Source: Owenia fusiformis
Lineage: Eukaryota > Annelida > Polychaeta > Sabellida > Oweniidae
Assembly: GCA_903813345.2 (NCBI GenBank)
Contig: CAIIXF020000007.1
Coordinates: 30,925,564-30,989,563 of the forward strand
Direction of reading: 5' to 3'
DNA: 64,000 nt
The translations under genes were made by a program, and so were the position numbers. This document shows positions 37,501 through 49,500 of the stretch, in pieces; position 1 is the stretch's first letter; every line of letters starts with the position of its first letter. Below the pieces are notes generated by a model. It was given only the letters and a program-made list of their open reading frames with translations. It ran no database searches and was not told the DNA's origin.

Positions 37501-40500
37501 TTTGTTTGTAATATTACATTATTTACATTCTGCATTTGTTACAGCAATGTACGCATGTGATGCCAACAACATGAAATGTGGCAACAATGAATGCATTCAT
37601 GTGTGATGACTTTGTGTGCAATATTATATTGTTTACATTCTGCATTTGTTACAGCAATGTACGCATGTGATGCCAACAACATGAAATGTGGCAACAATGA
37701 ATGCATTCACAACATCTATGAGTGTGATGACTTTGTGTGTAATATCATATTGTTTACATTCTACATTTGTTACAGCAATGTACGCATGTGATGCCAACAA
37801 CATGAAATGTGGCAACAATGAATGCATCCACAACATCTATGTGTGTGATGACTTTGTGTGTAATATTATATTGTTTACATTCTGTTCTGCATTTGTTACA
37901 GCAATGTATGCATGTGATGCCAACAACATGAAATGTGGCAACAATGAATGCATTCACAACATCTATGTGTGTGATGACTTTGTGTGTAATATTACATTGT
38001 TTACATTCTGCATTTGTTACAGCAATGTATGCATGTGATGCCAACAACATGAAATGTGGCAACAATGAATGCATTCACAACATCTACGTGTGTGATGACT
38101 TTGCTGATTGTACAGATGGAGCAGATGAGGATCCTGTATGGTGTGGTCAGTAGCATTTATATATTCATTTTTCTTTGATATATATTTATTTAATGCAAAT
38201 AACTAAATAGAATATATCTCTTATCACCAAAAGCATTACTGGAGCGAGACATTTATACATAATAGTTCTCTATCAATAAATGAGCCTGGCCATAGGAAAA
38301 CCGGTCTTATCACAAAAATTAGAATTGTGCTTCAGAGCCAAAAAGTGCCTAAGATTAAGAGGAAAATGTGCTAAATTCAAATCCGACTTTTTGGTCTATA
38401 TAATAAATTATATGCAAGGAAAAATTGTTATGACATTAGCCATGGCTCATTTGAAAGGTCTCTTTGTGCTTTCTAAGATAAACAAAAAATCAGAATATTG
38501 AAAAAATCTGTGATAAGACCCCTTTTCCTGTGGCCTGGCTCAAATGACACCTTCAAAGTTATGATAATGGAAACATTACAAAGGATTGATCATATATTCA
38601 TGGCCTACTTGGGTGTAGAAATGCAAGAATATTGTTATAGGATAGCTTAAAAAGATCTCAGCAAAAAAGTTTTCTCAAAAATAGTGTGGCCTACATGACA
38701 TCATAGCATTCATCTTGCGATGTCATTCTATATAATCGAAAATATAAAATGAAATTATATGGTCCAAGTAATCTAACTTACTTAATGTTTCCATTAATGT
38801 TGAAAATAAATTATGTTTAACAATATAAAGAGAGGTAATGGGCCATCTAAAAATCATACCTCCCCCCTATCTTCAAAAGTGATGGGAAATTCAAATATCC
38901 GGTTTTTCAATAATGTGTGAAACAACTTCTTAGTCATCATGTGAAATAGTATTTGAATGATAAAAAACTATTTTCGAAAATTGCATGCATTTCATAAACA
39001 CCTATCAGAAATAAAGGGTTCAAGTTTCTCCACACTTTACATAGGTTTTGTTACTGTAATTGTAAATATACCTTATAGACAACATGTATAACTCTTGTTA
39101 TATATTCTCAAAGAAACTTGAAATTTACTCTCATATTTGTAAATTCATTTAGGTCAACTGAAACAATGTAGCTCAGGTGAATTTCGTTGTTCCAATGGGG
39201 AATGCATTCCTGCCCTGTTTGTTTGTGATGGTGACAGCAAAGACTGTGGCACTGACGATAACTCGGATGAGGCAAATTGCACAGGTATAATTAATATTTT
39301 ATTTTTTATATTTTCTGATTGTTTTTATGTTCATTACAGTTAAACCTCTCTGAGGGAGCACCTTTCTGTACGGAACATTTCTCTACAAGGATCAGTTTTC
39401 AAAAACCAAGTATTTGTCAATTGACTTACATGTCAATGAAAGGAACACTTGTTTATTGGGCCAGTATAGAGAGTGTTTCTTGTACACCCTTTTTTATGTC
39501 ACCACCAAAAGTGGTGACATATTGTTATGGTCTCCGTTTTTTTGCGACGGCGGTTGGTGGTTGGCGTCCGGCGTCCGGCGTCTGGCGTCCGGCGTCTGTA
39601 ACAATATCTTACAACTTCCTATAACTTAACAAATACTGTTTAGACTGACTTCAATTTTTTTCTAAATCATCTACATGTTCTCAGAAGTTCAAATCTGACT
39701 TTAGATTTGACATTTGACCTTCAATGACCTTCTCAAGGTCAAAAAGGTCTTTTTTCAACTTGCTTCACATTGACTAAATTTTTTTTCAAAATCATCTACA
39801 TGTTCTCAGAAATTCAAATCTGACTTTAGATTTGACATTTGACCTTCAAATCTGACTTTAGATTTGACATTTGACCTTCAATGACCTTCTCAAGGTCAAA
39901 AAAGGTCAAAAAGGTCTGTTTTCAACTTGCTTCAAATTGACTAAATTTTTTTTTCAAAATCATCTACATGTTCTCAGAAATTCAAATCTGACTTAAGATT
40001 TGACATTTGACCTTCAATGACCTTCTCAAGGTCAAAAAAGGTCAAAAAGGTCTGTTTTCAACTTGCTTCAAATTGACTAAAAAAAATTTTCAAAATCATC
40101 TATGTATTCTCAGAAATTCAAATCTGACTTTAGATTTGACTTAAGATTTGACATTTGACCTTCAATGACCTTCTTAAAGTCAAAAAAGGTCAAAAAGGTC
40201 TTTTTTCAACTTGCTTCAAATTGACTAAATTTTTTTTTTAAATCATCTACATGTTCTCAGAAATTCAAATCTGACTTTAGATTTGACATTTGACCTTCAA
40301 TGACCTTCTAAATGTCAAAAAAGGTCAAAATGGTATTTTTTCATCTTGCTTCAAATTGACTAAATTTTTTATTCAAAATCATCTACATGTTCTCAGAAAT
40401 TCAAATATGACTTTAGATTTGACTTTAGATTTGACATTTGACCTTCAGTGACCTTCTCAAGGTCAAAAAAGGTCAAAAAGGTATTTTTTCAACTTGCTTC

Positions 40501-43500
40501 AAATTGACTAATTTTTTTTTTCAAAATCATCTACATGTTCTCAGAAATTCAAATCTGAATTTAGATTTGACATTTGACCTTTAATGACCTTCTCAAGGTC
40601 AAAAAAGGTCAAAAAGGTCTGTTTTCAACTTGCTTCAAATTGACCAAATTTTTTTTTCAAATTCATCTACATCTTTTCAGAAGTTCAAATTTGACTTAAC
40701 AAGTTCTCAGAAGTTCAAATCTGACTTTAAATTTGACTTTTGACCTTCAATGACCTTCTCAAGGTCAAAAAGGTCTTTTTTCAACTTGCTTCAAATTGAC
40801 TAATTGTTTTTCAAAATCATCTACATGTTCTCAGAAGTTCAAATCTGACTTTAGATTTGACATTTGACCTTCAATGACCTTGAAAAGGTCAAAAAGGTCT
40901 TTTTTCAACTTGCTTCAAAGGACGATTCTCGGTTTGGAGAACGAAGTGCATCAATCTAAATGAGCATTATCCCTGCTTCGGACAAATTTGATTTTTTTTA
41001 CATAATATAGATTTGAGTGTCTTCTTTTGAATAGTCATAATTTAATTTGGGTAATATTTCTAGATTTTTCGCCAAAAAATATTAGCGCAGTACACTGATG
41101 AACTTCTTTCCCCAAATCGAGACTTGTATTTTATTGAATCGGTCTAATTGAGCGTTATCCCTGCTTCAGACCAATTTGTTATTTTTACATCTTGTAGATT
41201 TAAATGTCCTCTTTTGAATATTCATAGTTTAATTTGGGTAATATTTCTATATTTTTCATGAAAAAATTATTAGCCCAGGAGACTGTTCTCCAAACCGAGA
41301 ATCGTCCTTTACTTAATTTTTTTTTCAAAATCATCTACATGTTCTCAGAAGTTCAAATCTGACTTTACATTTGACATTTGACCTTCGATGACCTTCTCAA
41401 TGTCAAAAAAAGTCAAAGAGGTATTTTTTCAACTTGCTTCAAATTGACGCATTTTTTTTTCAAAATCATCTACATGTTCTAAGAAGTTCAAATCAAACCT
41501 TCTTAAGGTCAAAAGGTATTTTCCAACTTGTTTTAAATTGACCAAATTGTTTTAGGTGGTGACATTTTGTCATGTTAATGCCTTGTACATATTACATTAT
41601 AAACAGAATTAGAGGTTTTGTAAAAACCTTTCATTTATTATAATGTCTTTCCATTTTATTTCATTATAGACACATTGAAGAGCAACGGCTATTAAGAATT
41701 ATTCTCTTTTCAGAGTGTATGATTGGCTCGTTCAAGTGTGACACTGGTTTATGCATTGATATTCGCAAGAAGTGTGATTTCCATGATGACTGTGGAGATG
41801 GTTCTGACGAGAGAGGCTGCCGTAAGTTCACTCATTTTCTTTTTATATAAGTGAACTTTTTAAAAACTGATTTCAACCGCTCTTGTCTCAAGAATAGAGG
41901 TTTGAAATAAAAAGGGTTATAGTTATTCTATAGATAAATCCTATGTTTGCTAAAGGGTTTGCCAGATCATATCAGTTTTGGAGATTTCTGTGGATACCAA
42001 AATTGATTGTACATGGTGGTCCAAAAATTGAAAACCCGTTTTGATACGAAAATGACATAATTTGTATTATGGACGCTGTTTGACAGATATTATAATAAAT
42101 TTGAACTTATTATATACTAAATTAATGATAATTAAATTCCCCATCCACTGGTATATAACATAACATGTTTTCATCAATAAAATCAATGTTAATTTTTGAA
42201 ATATGAGTGTCCCATTTTTTGGACCACCCTGTATATTATAAGCAATGTTTGGGTAGAGCAACACCCTTCTCAAAAGTTTATATCGTTTGTCTAGACAGCT
42301 TTTTTGAATGACTGTCATTGTATAAGGTAGTCAACTGAATATGCTCGAAACTATCCAGATCCATGGAATGTATATACCAAACAATAGCATGTATCTTGTT
42401 TATCAACATTAGTGCAGGAATTAGGTTATCCATTTTAATGAATTAAGTTGAAAGCAATTGTGCAGGGAACTTGATGGACCAGTATGTTGCTCTTGAACCC
42501 CTTAGCCTTATCTGTTTATCTCATTTAGAATTTTCATTTTAGCCACTACATCTGCTCGTCCAACACTATCTACTGAAGGTATTTTAAACTTTTCATTTAC
42601 CTTTAATTAACTTATAAGTCTGCTAAGTTCTACTAGCCACTAAATCATGTGTCACTAAATCATGTGTCACTAAGTGTGTCATCATTTTGTTGGACACACT
42701 CTTCACTTTTCTTTTTTCTGATTGCAACCCATGCCATCCTCACCATTATCAGATATACAGAAAAAATCGTTGTAATATATTTAAATATATGTGAAATTAT
42801 GGATTTTAACTAATATGAGACACCATCTCACAAATCTTTTAGCCAAAAATATTTTTGGATCAATTTCAAATTGCAGAAGTAAGTACACTGAGGCCCTTTA
42901 GTACACCAAAGGGTCTTGCCTGTGTTACCAAAGATGCTATTCAAGACCCAGTTGCAGTTCCTGATGACTTTGTACAACTGGATTCAAGCCTATTGCATAG
43001 CCCACTTAGCAACCTCCGCAACCAAGGAGTGAAATTCTCAGTCTACACAAGTGATCCATTTAACATATCTATTAAATTCGATGACAATGCAAACTTTATG
43101 CCTGTGGAGATGGGAGATATAATTCTGACTGGGGCTGAGGGAATCGACTCAATGACTGTGTATTTGGTACAATTGGGAGACTATGTCATCAAACGGGACC
43201 TAACTATACTAGAAGTAAGTCTGCTAAAAATATGTTGACTTTACCATCTTAAAATATCAGCAACCCTATGTTCATTGTTGCATATTCTGACTTTTTGTGT
43301 CATCATCGTTGTAATGATAAATGTTTTACCAACTGTTCACTGACCAATTATAAATTTATGTATGGTTTTCAACAGCATATGCCAAATAAAAACTTAATTT
43401 TGAAGTACCAAAGGAATACCACTTTCAGAGGATATATGGCACCTTTGTATTTTGCTTCTGAGTTTATTTCTAATAATAAATTGTATTTTGAAGGAGGGAT

Positions 43501-46500
43501 CCACTACTATAATGGATTCATTTGCCTCAGAAGCTATCTCAGTCATCATAGAAATAACACCCAATGACAACGTGGAAGAAGTTGCCATGGCATCACTGCA
43601 AATAATTGCCTGTTTGGAGAAAGGTGTGTTTGTTTTTAGATTTTTATAATTGATCTATGTTTATTTTATAAATATGTTGTCACAAGTACTATTTTAACTT
43701 TTTGCATATTAGTTTGGTTTAGAGCTACATAGACATATCATATCTTTAGAAATTACTCTGTGTGCCCATGTCTTCCATTCTCAATTTCCTATGTTTACAC
43801 AGCCAATATAATTCGACGCCGTTTCGGCATCAAAAAAATTCGGCACGGTTCCGGCACCAAAACCTTTCGACACCAAAATTTGCTACCGGACTAGTCAGTC
43901 CATTTGGTGCCGAAACGGCACTGAAATTTGGCACCGAAACGGCATCGTAAATCAGATTGCATTTTGGGGGTGTATTCACGATAATCTACACGTACAAACA
44001 GAATGAAGTTTAATTGGTTTAAATTTTCAGCCCCTTGTTACCTGTCAAATATAAACCAGCATACGGGGACAACCTTTTCTCCTGATATTGGACCGTACGT
44101 TTCATCAAGAAGGGGGATTGGGCTTCCTGGAAACAGCCTCACCATGCATTTCCCATCTAATCTGTATAAAGAAGTTGTCACTACATATTTACTTTATGTG
44201 AAAGTGACGAACGCTCATAGTGTCACGGTTATGGCTGCTGATAAATTCGGCAACAGTTTAAGTTCTCGGGTAAGGCATTAACTGTTGATCATGTTATGAT
44301 GTACATTTTTTTAAGTTCCTTAATAATATACTATTGTATTTATGTAAGCTAAAACAAATCCTTAAATCAATATACAAAGTTAGGCTTTCCCCGCATTGGT
44401 ATCCATGTCAAAGAACTAAGATTATTGGGATCCAAGCTAGATGATGACAACGGTGCCATGACAACAACTTTTTAGTCAACACACAGCTCCAGAATCGAAA
44501 AGATTATATCTGCTTTTGTTTAATTTGTGATATTTTTATACATACTGATATCTACATGTATGATATTTCATTATTTACGATGTGAGATGAATCAAAATGA
44601 GTATGAATCTTGTAGGTATTCACAGAACGAGGTCGCCAGCGTGGTATTAAAGCAAGAAAGTGGGGAAGGAAATTACTAGAAGAAGACGAAGGACCAATAT
44701 TAGTCTATCAACGATTTGATGGAATAAGGAATATGAAGATCATTGATTTAACGATTATACATGACGACTCTACATCAGAGCCATCTATGGTGTCTCGCTT
44801 GACCTGTAAAGTATGTTTTGAAGGTAAGGTATTTGAAAATGATTTATTCTATCTTTTATGCCGTTAATTCGGTACCCTTCCCATGGTACACAAAAGCCAG
44901 GGATTGGAAATATCATTACAGTGATATTGAATATGTTTATTATATGATTATTTAACAAAAAAATGTTGTTTTTAAGTTTCCAAAGTTTATCTATTATTAA
45001 TATATTAAAGGTTCCAAAATAGTGAATATAATAGCAGATCTTCCAAAGCAGTGTACACAAATGTATTTTAGGAAGCTGAAAATATCCCAGCCTCCAGCAT
45101 GCAACAAGTATTACATTGAATATATTGAATATGTGTCCATATTATTTCAGCTATGTCTACCCCCTCGACACATATCTGTAGTGCTGGGAAGTTCAAATGT
45201 ACCAGTGAACAAAAGAAATGCGCTGTCAAATGTGATGGTATATTGGAGTGTGCTGATGGAGAGGATGAAACGGATGAATGTAAAGGTAATACATTGTTAA
45301 TGTAAAGGTAATACATTGTTAATGTAAAGGTAATACATTGTTAATGAAAAGGTAATACATTGTTAATGTAAAGGTAATACATTGCCAATGTAAAGGTAAT
45401 ACATTGTTATTGTAAAGGTAATACATTGTCAATGAAAAGGTAATACATTGTCAATTCAAAGGTAATACATTGTTAATGTAGAGGTAATAGTCGTTTCAAT
45501 CTTTTTTTAATTCATGTCAATGTAAAGGTAATACATTTTAATGTAAATGTAATTACATTGTCAATGTAAAGGTAATACTTGTCAATGTAAAGGTAAAACA
45601 TTCTAATGTAATGGTAATACATGTCAATGTGAATGTAATACATGTCATTGTAAAGGTAATACATGTCAGTGTGAAGGTAATACATCGTTAATGTAAATTT
45701 GATATATTCCAATGTAATGGTAATACTTCAGTAATTTCTAATTCTCTAGTAAGCCATTAAGGCTTTAGATAAGGTACTTCAACATATCAACTCTTGACAG
45801 TATACTATTTGTTTGAATTCAATGACTGTTAGACCACATGTAAAATGATTGTCATTCCTAGTCTTATGTGGAGCTCGCAAACTTCTATTGACCATATTCT
45901 AGTACGATCCTGTTATATAGTGTATTATTTTATGCAATTTGACCTACTTTCACAACTTGAGCTATTTTTTAAAATGACCATCAAAATACAAATGAAATAT
46001 GATGAAACTTAGGAATTCCAAAAGAGGCTTTTAAAAAGTATACCTTCAGGCATATAATTGTTGTCAATTTGTGAATGATGAAATGAATTAGCATTCGCAT
46101 TGTGAGCCCAAGGGATGATGCAATTCTTATGTCACCACCAGAAGTGATGACATATTGTTATGGTCTCCAACTTTTTGGTGGCAGCAATTTGTGTTCAGCT
46201 TTTGCGTCTGTAACAAATGGCAGGTGGTGACTTTTTGCATGTAAATTGCTTGTTACTTAACACAATGTGTGTAATACTTCAACAAGTGGGCAACTTCTTC
46301 TGATGTAACAATGTGAAAATATATACCTGTCACTCGGTGCTATTAATGAAAATGAACAATTTAATGAGATAAATACCTCTCTTAATCTTTAATTTCAGAA
46401 ACTGTCACACCAACTAATCAAACAATTCCCGAGCCTTGTGTGACATGTGTGAACAGTAATGGGGAGAATGTGTGTGTACCTGTGGATACAGTCTGTCAGG

Positions 46501-49500
46501 AAGAGATGCAATGTTTTGACAAGGATGATGAAGACCTCTGTTGTAAGTACTTAATAAAAAATTGCATGATTACAGAGTGTACCAGAAGTATTGTCCACTA
46601 TACATGCTATAACAGGGTGATCAAAATTTTATTCCCCACCTACCTTTGATATTGTTAAAATAAAGAAAATATGAGGTAAATAGCATTAGCAAGAAAAGCT
46701 CATTAAATACGGATTTAATTCAAAATAAAATGATCTGAATATAATTCTGTAGTTTACAGGGAATATATTTTTATCATTGTACTTTTTGTCTTTTAGTTCT
46801 TTGCAATGATGGACAAGTTCCAGTTCTAAACTGTGATAAGAGAGGAGAGACTACATGTATAGAATATGGTGCCTTCTGTGATGGGGTACAACATTGTGAG
46901 ACTGGAGTTGACGAACTACATTGTAGTAAGTTGAAAAAGCCTCTATACAGAACAATTGTCCATAAAATAACATACACGTTATAAAATAGTTCATCAAATC
47001 TCCTGCATAACAAAGTTGCAATATTTAATGTCAAAACTGAAGTATGTTATATAATATCAATTACATATTTGAACTGTCAAATGAGAATAGCGTGTATGAG
47101 TAATTACATGTATAGATGGTACACTTCATTCAAGGGACAACTTGTATGTAATTCTTTACACTAGAAAAAAAGCTAAACTTGAATTAAACCAGATCAGATA
47201 GAAGAATATTTTATATATTCAGATTGCACTGATCCACTGAACCTCCCTGAAAAGGCATTCCAATCTAATGTCGGGGACACGTCTGGGGTCTCGTTTGAAG
47301 ATCCTGACACTTTCTGGAGTCTCTCAGAATTCCAGAGTGAAGCAAACAGGTAGAGCTTTAACACTGGAATGTTTATAATCTGTTCCAAGCCAGTGTTGGC
47401 ACACATTGCGCCACCTATACAGATTTATTCTGCTTGTAATGAATTGATATAAGCATGATGTAAGCAGAATCTAATTGTATTACAGGGTAGTCAAAAAACT
47501 GGAAACCCTGTCTCCATTTTCCTCATATCTTTGTCATTTTGAGAAATTACTCCCCGATATTTAGCACATTTGTACATCAATTTCCTACCGGCCTACCATA
47601 TTTCATGACCATCAAATTGATAGTCACAATGTTACAGCACATTAAACAACATGCTCCATTGGCCAATATTGCACTTTCGGCAAACCTGCACCTATCATCC
47701 AAAATGTCCCTACCTAACTTCAACCTGTGGTGATACACCAAAAAAGGGTGTACGAGAATAACCCCAGGACAACTGCAGACCTCAAAAAGAAGATCATCCA
47801 TGTCATTCAGGCCATACCTGCTGAAAAATGTAGTCAGATCATTGACAACCTGTTTAGATTTGCCAATAGCCCGATGGTGGCCACACTGGGGCATCTTGTT
47901 CAAAGTGCTGTACCATTGTGACTATCAATCTGATGGTCATGAAATATGGTTAGCTGGTAGGAAATTGAATGTTGTACATATGTGTCAAATTTCAGGGAAT
48001 AATTACCCAAAATGACAAAGATATGAGGAAAATGCAGGGTTTCCAGTTTTTTTGACCACCCTGTATAATGACAGTTTTAATCCACAACTCTTGCCTCTGA
48101 AAATGAAATATGAAACAAATATTGTACACTTGTGGTAATTTTTACTTTCAACTTGCCTGCATCGTTGCTTTTTCCTTTGAAATTAAAACCATTAAAGCAT
48201 GCGGTATAAACATCGACAATTAATTTGAATTTTTGACCTACCAGCTCTTTGAAAATCAAGGATTTCGAGTCTCATACTGCACCTTCAAACTTGTTCCATT
48301 CGAAGCAAAACAAAATTGCCTTTCTGTTAGTACATTGCTTTATTGGAAAGAGTCCCTCATTTTAACAGCGTTTTGGTCCCCAGCTGTTAGAAGCACTTCT
48401 CTCAGATGGGGACCAAAATACCCGAGAAGAAGGGACTCCCTCTTTAGAATACCAACAGAATGGCATATTTTTTTATGCTTTGAATTGAACAAGTTTGAAG
48501 AAAAACAATGCAGTATGAGACTCTCAATCCTTGATTTTCAAACATCTTGTAGGTCAAAAATTCAAATTAATGGTTGAAGTTAGCACCGCATTTAAGACTA
48601 TAAGACTATATCCACATTAATATTTGTGCAAAATATTATAAATCACACCTTCCCCACTCTTGAAAAAAGATCTATCGATTTTCTGCATCATTGAATTTTA
48701 CAATCCATATTTCTTACCTTTAGAACTTTTTGATAATTTTAAAATTGACTACTGTAAGAGAGGAAATGACCCAGCATTCAAAGAAGAATCTTCATATTGA
48801 GGTCATCTTTATATGTAATAACTATGAAAACTTGCTTATTTCCTCCTCATGAGCGCTATTGATGATGTCATTCACATTGCTATCAGGTGGATCACCATGG
48901 ACCTTGGGTCTCTTTATAAGGTATCAGGCTTCAAGATTAGAGTGAACAGAGTGTTAAGTTTTGGAGTAAACTACAAGAAGGATATATATACAGACCAAAC
49001 ATGGATGAAAGTTGACCAAGTAAGTTCACAGATTTTTGCACAATATTTGTTCAAGAAAGAAATTGTGATGATTCTTTAGAAATCGGCCATCATTTAAGAA
49101 AATGGATCGGAGTTAATCAAAATATTATTCCATGAAAATTTTATGAAACTTAAAGATATCTGGAACAAAGAGAAACCCTCACTTGTGCCGTCTATTATTG
49201 ATATTTTAAAAAAACTGTAAATACAAATTTTTGTCACACTTATGTCTTGGCAATAAATATAACAATCAATAAATAAAAGACAAAGTACTAGCTTATTAAA
49301 CTTCATTGCAGGTCGCATATATAATGAATGGTACAAATACTTACACACTCATGGAACAAATAGAAGCTGAGATTATAAAGGTTATCATACTAACAAGTGG
49401 ACAATTGGACTTGAATATTGATGCACTGGGATGCGGTAAGTACTTCATTTATCATAACTTTTAATTTGACCTTGTTATTGGAATGTACTAAAAACCTTTG

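Noticed and set aside
28271-38102. CRISPR-like appearance of regularly spaced repeats
   Set aside because: Units are contiguous with no unique spacers, the setting is a eukaryotic intron, and no cas genes are present. These are minisatellites.
33895-38153. Dozens of short overlapping reading frames on both strands (60-170 residues) in the 121-bp array
   Set aside because: They are repeat-generated frames; the same unit is read in every phase. Only the last copy continues into a complete exon with a proper donor.
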